DNA from: Ornithinibacillus scapharcae TW25
GTDB lineage: Bacteria; Bacillota; Bacilli; Bacillales; Amphibacillaceae
Reading direction: 5' to 3'
Assembly (NCBI RefSeq): GCF_000190475.1
Contig: NZ_AEWH01000063.1
Span: 1 to 64,000 of the forward strand
DNA: 64,000 nucleotides
Positions 17,852 to 26,099 of the stretch are shown here, piece after piece; positions within the stretch are counted from its first letter, which is position 1; the number at the start of each line of letters is the position of its first letter. The position numbers were made by a program, and so were the translations under genes. The notes beneath the pieces were generated by a model. The model was not told where the DNA came from and ran no database searches. It saw only the letters and a program-made list of their open reading frames with translations.

Positions 17852-19144
17852 TTACTGTTCTTCCATTGTGGCAGCTGTCGCATGTTTAACTGCTTGCTTC
17901 TGTTGTGCACCACGAAGACGTTTCATATCCGCACGTATCCATAATGAAAGACCTAGTGCAACTGCAAACATGATGGAGAATATTGTCATTGTTAGCGTAT
18001 AACTACCCGTATTGTCATAGATAAGTGAAAGTAAAATTGGCCCAACCACTCCAGCCATTGCCCATGCTGTTAGGATATAACCATGGATTGCACCTAACTG
18101 CTTGGTTCCAAATAAATCTCCAATATAAGCCGGAACAGAGGCAAATCCTCCTCCATAACATGTTAAAATTGCAAATAATAGAATTTGAAATAGAATTGGG
18201 TTAGAAGCAAATGGTAGAATCGTAAATGCTATGACTTGGATGACAAAAAATGCTGTATACACATTAGGTCGACCAATATAGTCACTTAACGATGCCCAAC
18301 CAATTCTTCCTCCACCATTAAATAATCCCAATACGCCAACCATGGCAGCTGCTGCAATTGCTGTCATTCCAGTAATTTCTTGTGCCATAGGTGAGGCAAC
18401 AGCAAGTATTGCAATACCACATGTGACATTAATGAATAACATCAGCCATAGCATCCAAAACCGTCTAGTTTTTATCGCTTCATTAGCTGTAAGTTGTGAT
18501 AAATCCTCCTTAATTTTAATTTTTGTTTTTCCAGCTTCTTGTTTCTCAACAAAGCCTTTTGGAGCCCATCCTTCAGGGGGTGGAGCTAGATATTGTGCTG
18601 ACACCGTCATCACGATAAAGTAAATAGTACCTAGAATAAAGAATGTATTAGAAATTCCTACTAAACCAATTAACGTCTCAATGGCAGGACCGCTTAAGAT
18701 GGCAGCAAATCCAAATCCCATTATCGCCAATCCAGTTGCTAAACCACGTCTATCCGGAAACCATTTTACTAGGGTGGAAACTGGGGATATGTATCCAATT
18801 CCCAATCCAATACCACCAATAATGCCATAGAACAGATATAATAACGGCAGTGATTCTAACATGGTTGCGAATCCTGATCCAGCTACCCCAACACCAAAGA
18901 AAATAGCTGCTAACATACTAGATTTCTTTGGCCCATTCTTTTCAACAAAGCGTCCCATAAAAGCAGCAGAAAAACCTAAAATAAAGATTGCAATACTAAA
19001 AGCAGTTGAAACTTGTGTCTGTGTCCATCCGTAATCATCAATCATTGGATTTGTGAATACACTCCATGCGTATGCTGAGCCAATTGACAGGTGTACACCT
19101 AGTGCTGAAGCTGCGATAAGCCATCTGTTTTTTACCTTCTCCAT
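17852..19144 (-). CDS. OFA-family MFS carrier (oxalate/formate antiporter type)
   Basis: A 430-residue major-facilitator protein with about 12 helices. The OFA subfamily is shown by LSIGSAYAWSVFTNPM in helix 1, GRFVEKNGPKKS in the 2-3 loop, GIGYISPVSTLVKWFPDRRGLATGLAIMGFG and FNGGGRIGWASLSDYIGR in the second half. Relatives exchange oxalate and formate or carry other small carboxylates. Its place directly upstream of the FdhF-like gene (82-bp gap) argues for formate or a related acid. AAAGGAGGTAAC precedes the ATG. It probably starts the whole 19.1-8.8 kb run. Confidence 0.87.
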   Translation of the reverse strand: MEKVKNRWLIAASALGVHLSIGSAYAWSVFTNPMIDDYGWTQTQVSTAFSIAIFILGFSAAFMGRFVEKNGPKKSSMLAAIFFGVGVAGSGFATMLESLPLLYLFYGIIGGIGLGIGYISPVSTLVKWFPDRRGLATGLAIMGFGFAAILSGPAIETLIGLVGISNTFFILGTIYFIVMTVSAQYLAPPPEGWAPKGFVEKQEAGKTKIKIKEDLSQLTANEAIKTRRFWMLWLMLFINVTCGIAILAVASPMAQEITGMTAIAAAAMVGVLGLFNGGGRIGWASLSDYIGRPNVYTAFFVIQVIAFTILPFASNPILFQILLFAILTCYGGGFASVPAYIGDLFGTKQLGAIHGYILTAWAMAGVVGPILLSLIYDNTGSYTLTMTIFSIMFAVALGLSLWIRADMKRLRGAQQKQAVKHATAATMEEQ

Positions 19145-19505
19145 AAGTTACCTCCTTTAAAAATTTATATGTAAGTTAACTAGTCGATTTCAACTAGAGA
19201 ACATACGTAAAAGGTGAAAAATTGAAAGCTGAACAGAGATGATAAAAAATTTACTAGTCTTTACATGTAATAGAAGAATTACGAAGTCGAGGGATTATGA
19301 TGCGTGAATCATTAAGAATATTTTATTCTTTATTTTCATTAAATTCTGTTAAATATCGTAACATGAAAACGATTACATTTTCAACTAAAAAAATATAACT
19401 TTTTCATAATAGGTAATTGAAACTAGTTTAGGTCACACCTTTTTCTCAAGGTTATCAATAGTAAGCTACATTTAGATTAATAGTCTTTTACTATTGTATA
19501 ACAAA
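19145..19505. other. Regulatory gap upstream of the MFS-fdh-moa run
   Basis: This 360-bp AT-rich gap contains no gene. The tetranucleotide CTAG recurs at about 19,179, 19,194, 19,252 and 19,422, mostly in ACTAGT-like contexts. It may contain regulator sites for the downstream operon or for the XRE regulator next door. I cannot place a convincing promoter. Confidence 0.4.
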
Positions 19506-19537
19506 AAAACCTGACACGAATCAATGTGCAAGGTTTT
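19506..19537 (-). terminator. Terminator of the XRE-cupin gene
   Basis: The imperfect stem AAAACCTGACAC / GTGCAAGGTTTT (two mismatches) has an 8-base loop and a T run on the minus strand. It begins where the restored reading frame of the regulator would stop. Confidence 0.7.
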
Positions 19538-20095
19538 ATAAAGGATTATCAATAAAAAATGTTAATACTTTCGCTTCATTCTCATCCACTGGTACAAATA
19601 AATGTGGCTTGGAACCTTGGAAGCATGCACTATCGCCTTTTTCCATAAAGTATTTTTTCCATCATATAAAAGATAGATGGAGCCATCTAAAACGAAAATA
19701 AATTCGTCTTGAGAATGGGTATAGGTCTCTTCACGTGAATTAATATTTTTTGGTGTAACATGGACAATAGTAGGTTCAAAGCCAGATAATGATGAACGAT
19801 TGGCTAGTAACTCATAAGAATATCCCATATTCTCGTCCCCAAATCTTGCTCTCCGACTTGCCTTAGGTAACAATACTAAATCCTCTTCTTTTCGTTCATC
19901 TAAAATCCAAGAGAGAGAAACTTCCAGTACTTCACTGATTTTGGATAATGTTGCTATAGCAGAAGCAGTTTGTCCGTTTTCAATTTTAGATAGCATACTT
20001 TTGGAAATGCCAACAGAATCTGCAACTTGTTGCTGGGTTAATTTTTTTCGTAATCGCAGTTCTTTAATTTTCTTTCCGATTGTTTCAAGATTAAT
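19536..20095 (-). pseudogene. XRE-cupin transcriptional regulator, frameshifted
   Basis: An HTH-XRE DNA-binding domain (KKIKELRLRKKLTQQQVAD, then VGISKSMLSKIENGQTAS) is followed by a cupin domain (SFEPTIVHV-like, EFIFVLDGSIYLLYDGK). The frame shifts at an A6 run (T6 on plus, 19653-19658) after YDGK. As read, the protein ends in an unrelated tail at 19562. One extra A restores KYFMEKGDSACFQGSKPHLF and then FVPVDENEAKVLTFFIDNPL, the normal cupin end, stopping at 19536. The N-terminus has no ATG, GTG or TTG before the HTH. GAGGGGAG is followed after 9 bases by ATT (20093-20095), giving [M]NLETIGKK. Such proteins usually regulate the adjacent transporter or metabolic genes, here perhaps the OFA carrier. 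The lesion may be a read error. Confidence 0.7.
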
Positions 20096-20184
20096 GACAG
20101 TTCGCTCCCCTCATGATGCAGGATATTTCTTCTATCATAGATTAAGAATTTATGGAACGTCAAGATAAAGGTAGAACTAACGAA

Positions 20185-20700
20185 TTAGCTAGCTTCTCTC
20201 TGCTTATTATTTTTAGGTAATTTTGGTTTCGTTACAAAAATATAAATAGAAAGCAGTATACAAATTAATAAAGTAAAATGAAATATTGTATGTAGCGTAT
20301 TCGGTACAATTCCATTCATAACAGGAAGAAACGCATGAGTGTTTCCAAACATTAACGTGTACCGCTCAATCTTCTCTTCAGCACCTATTCCGAATAAATA
20401 TGGTAACCACCAACTCATTAATGCTCCACCTAAAATAAAGGCTGGATGAATTACTAACCACATTTTAATCAAGAAGGGATAATTTTTCCCCATGAACAGC
20501 ATTATTAAAAAGATAAATAGGCATACCTGCAAGACCCCAATCAATGTAACCACCATTAGTTCACTAGTTTTTCTATCTTGTTGAATTGCTTCAACATCGT
20601 TGAGTATACCTAGTGGGACCCAATCTTGAACAATCATAAAAATTAAAATTAAGCCATAACCGAGCAGTAGAATTTTTTCTGAAAGGCGAATATTTCGCAT
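20185..20700 (-). CDS. Hypothetical four-helix membrane protein
   Basis: A 171-residue integral membrane protein with helices at about residues 8-25 (EKILLLGYGLILIFMIV), 50-72 (LMVVTLIGVLQVCLFIFLIM), 80-105 (IKMWLVIHPAFILGGALMSW) and 135-160 (FHFTLLICILLSIYIFV). The C-terminus is short, basic and charged (KPKLPKNNKQREAS). I start at the ATG at 20700, because GGGGGGAAT precedes it; an in-frame start 24 bases upstream overlaps that site. I do not recognise a family, and it appears as a single-gene unit. Confidence 0.65.
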   Translation of the reverse strand: MRNIRLSEKILLLGYGLILIFMIVQDWVPLGILNDVEAIQQDRKTSELMVVTLIGVLQVCLFIFLIMLFMGKNYPFLIKMWLVIHPAFILGGALMSWWLPYLFGIGAEEKIERYTLMFGNTHAFLPVMNGIVPNTLHTIFHFTLLICILLSIYIFVTKPKLPKNNKQREAS

Positions 20701-20790
20701 TGCCAATTCCCCCCAATTATTCACTCTTCTATTTCTAATCTATACTATCATACGGAAGACTTGAATTTTATGATTTTTTTGTAAATTTTA

Positions 20791-20826
20791 AAAAGGGAAT
20801 GCGATTAGAAATCACACTCCCTTTTA
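20791..20826 (-). terminator. Terminator downstream of HMG-CoA lyase
   Basis: On the minus strand GGGAGTGTGATT pairs with AATCGCATTCCC, including two G-U pairs, with flanking A and T runs. It lies just after the stop of the lyase gene. Confidence 0.75.
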
Positions 20827-20832
20827 TTCAAC

Positions 20833-21741
20833 TTATGCTGTACCTTCAATATATGCTAACGAACGACTAGGAAGCTTCTTTCCTAGTTTACTTTGGATAA
20901 ATATAGAGGCATCTTGAATCTTCTTTTCTTGGATTCCTGTCCCGATTCCTAATCCATGAAGCAAATAAAGTACATCATTGGTAGCAACATTTCCTGCTGC
21001 ACCTGGGGCATACGGACATCCACCAAGGCCTCCAATAGCAGTGTCAAATCTTGTAATCCCGAACTGCATAGATGTCAAAATGTTAGCAACCCCCATGCCT
21101 CTCGTGTCATGAAAATGCATAATGATTTTCTCTTGCGGATACCGCTGTAATATTTCTTCTAGTAGCATTTCCACCTGAGAAGGAACTGCCGAACCGATTG
21201 TATCCCCTAGTGAAATATCATCCACGCCTGCTTCCACTAAGTGATCACACACACGGATAACTTGCTCTGTCGAAATCTTGCCTTCATAAGGACAATCAAA
21301 GACAGTAGAAATGTACCCTGTTACTTTTTTGCCTTCCTGTTTTGCTTCTCTTATTACTTGAGTCAAAATGGGATATGTGCCTTCGATTGATTTGTTAATA
21401 TTTTTTTGATTATGTGTCTCACTTGCAGACATAAAGACAGACGCACCATCGATACCAGCTTCTAAAGCATTCTCTAGCCCTCTCATATTAGGAACAAGAG
21501 CAGAATAAAGTACATTAGGATTTCGATTTATCCTTTTTCCAACTTCCATTGCATCCGCTAATGCTGGTATCCATTTTGGATTAACAAAGGAAGAATATTC
21601 GATTTCACGTACACCTGAGTTGGAGAGCATATCAATCCATGCAACCTTATCATCAGTTGAAATAAACTCTTTTTCATTTTGTAAACCGTCACGCGGTCCA
21701 ACTTCTTTTAACTGAACAAAACTAGGCCATTTCCTCACCAT
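20833..21741 (-). CDS. Hydroxymethylglutaryl-CoA lyase
   Basis: A 302-residue TIM-barrel lyase of the HMGL-like family. It cleaves HMG-CoA to acetyl-CoA and acetoacetate, the last step of leucine breakdown. The metal and substrate site is in EVGPRDGLQNEKEFIS. EYSSFVNPKWIPALAD, YISTVFDCPYEGKIS, ISLGDTIGSAVPSQ, MHFHDTRGMGVAN and the active-site cysteine loop GLGGCPYAPGAAGNVATND are all present. GGAGGGAGTA precedes the ATG. The other genes of the usual leucine or branched-chain degradation operon are not here, so it is an orphan copy. Relation to B. subtilis yngG is likely. Confidence 0.9.
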   Translation of the reverse strand: MVRKWPSFVQLKEVGPRDGLQNEKEFISTDDKVAWIDMLSNSGVREIEYSSFVNPKWIPALADAMEVGKRINRNPNVLYSALVPNMRGLENALEAGIDGASVFMSASETHNQKNINKSIEGTYPILTQVIREAKQEGKKVTGYISTVFDCPYEGKISTEQVIRVCDHLVEAGVDDISLGDTIGSAVPSQVEMLLEEILQRYPQEKIIMHFHDTRGMGVANILTSMQFGITRFDTAIGGLGGCPYAPGAAGNVATNDVLYLLHGLGIGTGIQEKKIQDASIFIQSKLGKKLPSRSLAYIEGTA

Positions 21742-21864
21742 TACTCCCTCCTATTACTAGAGTGAATCAAATAAATAATGAAGGCGCTTTCATATATCAT
21801 ATTAGATTTAAACCGTATATAAATATTCTTGATAATACAGCTTATTCAATTTTGTGTCATTCTG

Positions 21865-21879
21865 TTCAACTTTGTTGAA
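21865..21879. promoter_or_regulatory. Palindrome upstream of HMG-CoA lyase
   Basis: TTCAAC-TTT-GTTGAA is a perfect 6-3-6 inverted repeat about 124 bp upstream of the lyase start, with a similar half-site (ATTCAA) nearby at about 21,844. It looks like an operator for a dimeric repressor, which I cannot name. Confidence 0.45.
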
Positions 21880-21928
21880 TTAAGTTTATCGGAGTATGAA
21901 ACGAATGTCAACAATTACTTATACATAA

Positions 21929-21961
21929 AAAGGGTAGACTCCTTTAACAAGTCTACCCTTT
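21929..21961 (-). terminator. Terminator of the arsRBC operon
   Basis: A perfect 12-bp stem AAAGGGTAGACT / AGTCTACCCTTT with a 9-base loop is followed by a T run on the minus strand, directly after arsC. Confidence 0.85.
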
Positions 21962-21970
21962 ACTATTTAC

Positions 21971-22390
21971 TTATTGCCCCGTTTCAGCAAATTTTTTGAT
22001 TCGTTCGCCAATCTCATCACGAACTCTTTGGAACACTTTCCATTTTTGCTCATCTGTCCCCTCTGCTTTTGCAGGGTCGTCAAATCCCCAATGCTCTCTT
22101 TTAACTTGTGGAGGCGTAACAGGACATTTATCCTTTGCATCTCCACATAATGTAACAGCCAAGGTAGCGTTATTGAGAATGGTTGGGTCGATAATATCTG
22201 AAGTTTGTTCCGATATATCGATGCCTACTTCTTTCATAGCCTTTACAGCATTAGGATTAAGTCCATGTGCCTCAATGCCAGCACTTTTAACCTCCCAATC
22301 CTCGCCTAAATGTTTTTTTGCCCAACCTTCAGCCATCTGGCTTCTACAGGAATTGCCAGTACATAAGAAATATATTGTTTTCTTGGCCAT
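21971..22390 (-). CDS. arsC: Thioredoxin-coupled arsenate reductase ArsC
   Basis: A 139-residue low-molecular-weight-phosphatase-fold enzyme that reduces arsenate to arsenite. The P-loop is [14 protein letters not shown] with the nucleophilic Cys (about residue 10) and Ser. The second and third redox cysteines are in [16 protein letters not shown] (about 82 and 89), placing it in the thioredoxin-dependent class. [12 protein letters not shown] is also typical. AAAGGAG precedes the ATG. It is the last gene of the ars operon, 12 bp after arsB, and makes the substrate that ArsB exports. Confidence 0.95.
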   Translation of the reverse strand: MAKKTIYFLCTGNSCRSQMAEGWAKKHLGEDWEVKSAGIEAHGLNPNAVKAMKEVGIDISEQTSDIIDPTILNNATLAVTLCGDAKDKCPVTPPQVKREHWGFDDPAKAEGTDEQKWKVFQRVRDEIGERIKKFAETGQ

Positions 22391-22402
22391 ATCGATTCTC
22401 CT

Positions 22403-23704
22403 TTACAATAAAATCAATGTGATATAAAGCCCGATAAGTGTAATAACTAGAATCGGAATAGTTAGCAATATACCGGTTTTAAAATATGTTCCCCATGAGA
22501 TTTTAACTCCTTTTTGTGAAAGAACATGTAGCCATAATAATGTTGCTAAGGAACCTATCGGAGTAATTTTAGGACCTAAATCGGAACCTATAACATTTGC
22601 ATAGATAAGTGCCTCTCGAATTAATCCAGAAGTATTGGTATCTGCGATTGCGATTGCATCGATCATAACTGTTGGCATGTTATTCATAATCGATGATAGT
22701 ATCGCAGCGATAAAACCCATGCTTACCGTTGCTACAAATAGCCCTTGATCTGCTGCCAATTGGATGATATGGGTAAGAAAATCTGTTAGGCCTGCATTTC
22801 GTAATCCAAATACAACAACATACATTCCAATCGAGAAAAATACGATATTCCAAGGAGCACCTTTCATAACCGCTATTGTATTTACTACCTCGCTCTCTCT
22901 CGCAATCATGATAAAGAATATAGCGATGACACCTGCGACAATCGAAACTGGTATTTGAATAAACTCACTAATAAAGTATCCAATTAACAGTATCCCCAAT
23001 ATGCACCATGATAATTGAAACATTTTTTTATCACGAATTGCATCTTTCGGTTCGTTCAAATGAGTCAAATTATATTTTCTTGGGATGCTTTTCCGAAAAT
23101 AAAATAACAAAACTCCAATAGTGGCGATTAACGAGAATACGTTAGGTAAAATCATGCGGGAAGCATATTCCACAAACCCAATATCAAAGAAATCTGCCGA
23201 AACGATATTTACCAGATTACTTACGACTAAAGGTAGTGACGTGGTATCCGCAATAAATCCACTTGCCATGATAAATGGAAAGACCATTTTTTCCTTAAAG
23301 TCTAAATTACGTACCATAGCGAGTACGATTGGGGTTAGAATCAAGGCAGCACCATCGTTTGCAAAAAACGCCGCAACAACAGCCCCTAATATACTTACAT
23401 AGATAAACATTTTGATGCCATTACCTTTTGCAGCGCGAGCCATATGTAAAGAAGCCCATTCAAAAAATCCTATTTCATCTAAAATTAATGATATTAGTAT
23501 AATGGCTATGAATGCTAAGGTTGCATTCCATACAATACCGGTAACCTCCACCACATCTTCCAATGTAACTACACCAACCAGTAATGCAAGAGTCGCTCCC
23601 CCTACTGCAGACCACCCAATTGATAGCCCCTTAGGCTGCCATATGACAAGTATAATAGTGGCTAGAAAAATTGATAAAGCTAGAATGACCATCATTACTG
23701 ACAA
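22403..23704 (-). CDS. arsB: Arsenite efflux permease ArsB
   Basis: An ArsB-type membrane carrier of about 433 residues with 10-12 helices. Family blocks are [89 protein letters not shown] and [24 protein letters not shown]. It exports arsenite or antimonite using the proton gradient. I favour the TTG at 23704, 5 bases after GGAGGGAG. The ATG at 23719 would place that ribosome site in the coding region; it directly abuts the arsR stop. Confidence 0.9.
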   Translation of the reverse strand: MSVMMVILALSIFLATIILVIWQPKGLSIGWSAVGGATLALLVGVVTLEDVVEVTGIVWNATLAFIAIILISLILDEIGFFEWASLHMARAAKGNGIKMFIYVSILGAVVAAFFANDGAALILTPIVLAMVRNLDFKEKMVFPFIMASGFIADTTSLPLVVSNLVNIVSADFFDIGFVEYASRMILPNVFSLIATIGVLLFYFRKSIPRKYNLTHLNEPKDAIRDKKMFQLSWCILGILLIGYFISEFIQIPVSIVAGVIAIFFIMIARESEVVNTIAVMKGAPWNIVFFSIGMYVVVFGLRNAGLTDFLTHIIQLAADQGLFVATVSMGFIAAILSSIMNNMPTVMIDAIAIADTNTSGLIREALIYANVIGSDLGPKITPIGSLATLLWLHVLSQKGVKISWGTYFKTGILLTIPILVITLIGLYITLILL

Positions 23705-23719
23705 AAATACTCCCTCCAT

Positions 23720-24064
23720 TTAACAGCAAAGAATTCGTTTACCGCTTCTCTCTAATTCTTTTATTTTGTACGATTGATTTGGTAATTGTTCTAAGAGTGG
23801 ACGGATTAATGTATAATGGACGCTATTTTTGTTCATCGAATAAAAAATCCATTGCCCTTTTCGTTCCTCTTGAATAAGTCCAACATCCTTTAGTTTCCGC
23901 AAATGCTGACTAATAGATGGTTGACTCATAGTAAAAACTTCCACAAATTCACAGACACAGCAATCATGGACATCAAGAATTTTCAACATCGTAAGTCTGG
24001 TCTTGTCACCAAGCAGTTTCAAAACTACTGCTGCCTGATTCATCATTACATCAGTATCCTTCAT
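23720..24064 (-). CDS. arsR: Arsenical resistance repressor ArsR
   Basis: A winged-helix repressor of about 114 residues of the ArsR/SmtB family. The metalloid-sensing cysteines are in LDVHDCCVCEFVEVF at the start of the DNA-reading region, matching the CVC type. The recognition helix is MSQPSISQHLRKLKDVGLIQ, and the wing RKGQWIFYSMN follows. The start ATG at 24064 has a G7 ribosome site; TTG at 24067 is an alternative. It leads the operon arsR-arsB-arsC, which it should repress in the absence of arsenite. Confidence 0.93.
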   Translation of the reverse strand: MKDTDVMMNQAAVVLKLLGDKTRLTMLKILDVHDCCVCEFVEVFTMSQPSISQHLRKLKDVGLIQEERKGQWIFYSMNKNSVHYTLIRPLLEQLPNQSYKIKELERSGKRILCC

Positions 24065-24085
24065 CAAATCCCCCCCGTAATCAAA

Positions 24086-24121
24086 GTATATATAACTATA
24101 TAATAATATACTTATATATAC
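24086..24121. promoter_or_regulatory. Candidate ArsR operator and promoter
   Basis: An inverted repeat GTATATATAA / TTATATATAC (10 bp, perfect) is separated by 16 bp and lies 22 bp upstream of arsR. AT-rich palindromes of this kind are typical ArsR operators overlapping the -10 region. Confidence 0.6.
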
Positions 24122-24202
24122 AATTATGCAAACTCGCTTGGAATATAGTATTATAAAAAAGGTGATAAACCCTTGTAAGTTCTAATTGGAAAGGAATTAT
24201 TT

Positions 24203-25789
24203 ATGAGCATAAAAGAAGAAGTAGCAAAAAGAAAAACTTTTGCAATCATATCTCACCCAGATGCTGGGAAAACAACGTTAACCGAGAAGTTATTATTATA
24301 CGGGAATTTGATACGTTCTGCAGGTACGGTAAAAGGAAAAAAATCTGGTAAGTTCGCGACATCCGATTGGATGGAAATTGAAAAGCAACGTGGAATATCC
24401 GTAACATCCAGTGTGATGAATTTTCCTTATAAAGAGTTTCAAGTCAATATTCTTGATACCCCAGGACACGAGGATTTTAGTGAGGACACCTATAGAACAC
24501 TTACTGCTGTTGATAGTGTGGTCATGATTATTGATTCGGTAAAAGGGATTGAGGCGCAAACTATAAAACTTTTTAAAGTTTGCCGTATGCGGGGAATTCC
24601 AATTTTTACCTTTATCAATAAACTAGACCGTGAAGGTCGTGAACCTTTAGAGCTTTTAGAAGAAATTGAGGAAGTTCTGGAGATCGAAACATATCCCATG
24701 AACTGGCCTGCTGGAATGGGCAAACGTTTCCTAGGTATCTTTGATCGTGTTCAAGAACAATTTATTAAATTTAATGGAAATGAAGCAGAGAGCCATATCC
24801 CATATTCTGAGTTAGAAAAAGATGTATACCAAGATATGGTGAACAAGGCTGAGTTTATTGTAGCAAAAGAAGAATTGGAACTCTTGGACGAAGCTGGAGA
24901 TACTTTTTCAATGGATGCCGTGTTAAGCGGTGAGCAAACCCCTGTCTTCTTTGGTAGTGCCCTTGCACCCTTTGGTGTGAACGACTTTTTTGATACGTTT
25001 ATCAAACTATCCCCTGCTCCACAGCCGAGAAGGTCAACGGAGGGTACCGTTTCACCTGATGATCCTGATTTCTCTGGTTTCATCTTTAAAATACAAGCTA
25101 ATATGAACCCTGCACACCGTGATCGTATAGCGTTTGTTCGTATTTGCTCTGGTAAATTTGAAAGAGGTATGAGCGTCAAATTATCACGAACAGGAAAAGT
25201 TTTTAAACTCTCTCAATCTCAGCAAATTGTTGCATCATCACGTGATACCATTGACGAGGCTTATGCAGGAGATATCATTGGAATTTATGATCCAAATGCT
25301 TATCAAATCGGGGACACTCTGCTGGAAGGAAAAGCATCCTTTGAATTTGATGAGTTACCAAAATTCCCACCTGAAGTATTTAAAAAAGTTATGGCTAAAA
25401 ACGTGATGAAATCGAAGCAATTCAAAAAAGGAATTGAGCAACTTGTCCAAGAAGGTGCTATTCAGTTATTCAAAGACAAACGTACTGAATCGTATATTTT
25501 AGGTGCGGTTGGTGAATTACAGTATGAGGTTTTTAAATATCGTATGGAAAATGAATACAACGTGGAAGTACTCTTTGAACCTATTGGAGAACGAATCCCT
25601 CGCTGGTTGAAAACAGATCAGGTGAAAGAATCACTATTTGATGATCGAAATTTACTAGTACGTGACCGTGATGACAATTATCTGGTGTTATTCCGCAATG
25701 AATTTTCGCTGAATTGGTTTAGAGATAATCATAAAGATATAGAGCTAATTGATTTATTTGAAGTTAATTCCTATGGACAAATCAAATAG
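24203..25789 (+). CDS. prfC: Peptide chain release factor 3
   Basis: A 528-residue translational GTPase that frees RF1 or RF2 from terminating ribosomes. The G motifs are [18 protein letters not shown] (G1), GISVTSS (G2), [16 protein letters not shown] (G3), INKLDREGR (G4) and the later [11 protein letters not shown]. The RF3-specific pattern of domain [25 protein letters not shown], and ending in DLFEVNSYG match the family and its usual 525-530 length. The start ATG has AAAGGAA upstream. It is divergent from the ars operon and is a single-gene unit. Confidence 0.95.
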   Translation: MSIKEEVAKRKTFAIISHPDAGKTTLTEKLLLYGNLIRSAGTVKGKKSGKFATSDWMEIEKQRGISVTSSVMNFPYKEFQVNILDTPGHEDFSEDTYRTLTAVDSVVMIIDSVKGIEAQTIKLFKVCRMRGIPIFTFINKLDREGREPLELLEEIEEVLEIETYPMNWPAGMGKRFLGIFDRVQEQFIKFNGNEAESHIPYSELEKDVYQDMVNKAEFIVAKEELELLDEAGDTFSMDAVLSGEQTPVFFGSALAPFGVNDFFDTFIKLSPAPQPRRSTEGTVSPDDPDFSGFIFKIQANMNPAHRDRIAFVRICSGKFERGMSVKLSRTGKVFKLSQSQQIVASSRDTIDEAYAGDIIGIYDPNAYQIGDTLLEGKASFEFDELPKFPPEVFKKVMAKNVMKSKQFKKGIEQLVQEGAIQLFKDKRTESYILGAVGELQYEVFKYRMENEYNVEVLFEPIGERIPRWLKTDQVKESLFDDRNLLVRDRDDNYLVLFRNEFSLNWFRDNHKDIELIDLFEVNSYGQIK

Positions 25790-25790
25790 A

Positions 25791-25834
25791 AAAATGGAGC
25801 AAGGTTACAAAGTTAGCCTTTGCTCCATTTTTTA
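25791..25834 (+). terminator. Terminator of prfC
   Basis: The stem AAAATGGAGCAAGG / CCTTTGCTCCATTTT (one bulge) is followed by T6. Confidence 0.9.
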
Positions 25835-25855
25835 TTATTATAATAAGAGTAGATA

Positions 25856-25955
25856 GGCTGATATATCTGGTGAAACGCTGATATATCATAAAATTCGCTG
25901 ATATTTCTGGAGTATCACTGATATATTAATGCATTCGCTGATATAACCAAATAAC
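25856..25955. repeat. Five-unit 20-bp-period tandem repeat
   Basis: The block CTGATAT recurs with exactly 20-base spacing at 25858, 25878, 25898, 25918 and 25938. The approximate unit is CGCTGATATATCTGG plus five variable bases. Units differ by a few substitutions (for example CTGATATTTC and CTGATATATT), so it is an ageing array. It lies between prfC and the aldehyde dehydrogenase gene, outside coding sequence. The block has no spacers, so it is not CRISPR. Confidence 0.85.
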
Positions 25956-26099
25956 AGCTATTCTATCGTAAATTCTCCCATCATCCTCAACTTTAACTCT
26001 TTTTCCAGCTCTGCTACCTCTTGTTCCCTAGTTTTGCTTATGTTTTTAAATAATGGGTACGCTAATTAGGAGTATAAGTCTAGTTAGGAGTGATAATAG

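Noticed and set aside
19164-19193. TTGAAA-18-TATAAA promoter directly before the MFS gene
   Set aside because: Transcription would start within the ribosome site, leaving no leader, so it is an unlikely main promoter.
25856-25955. CRISPR-like array
   Set aside because: The period is only 20 bases with no unique spacers, and no cas genes are nearby.
25960-26060. Minus-strand fragment (LFKNISKTREQEVAELEKEL) between the repeat and the dehydrogenase
   Set aside because: About 30 codons, no canonical start, no ribosome site and no recognised family; could be a relic but is not supportable.
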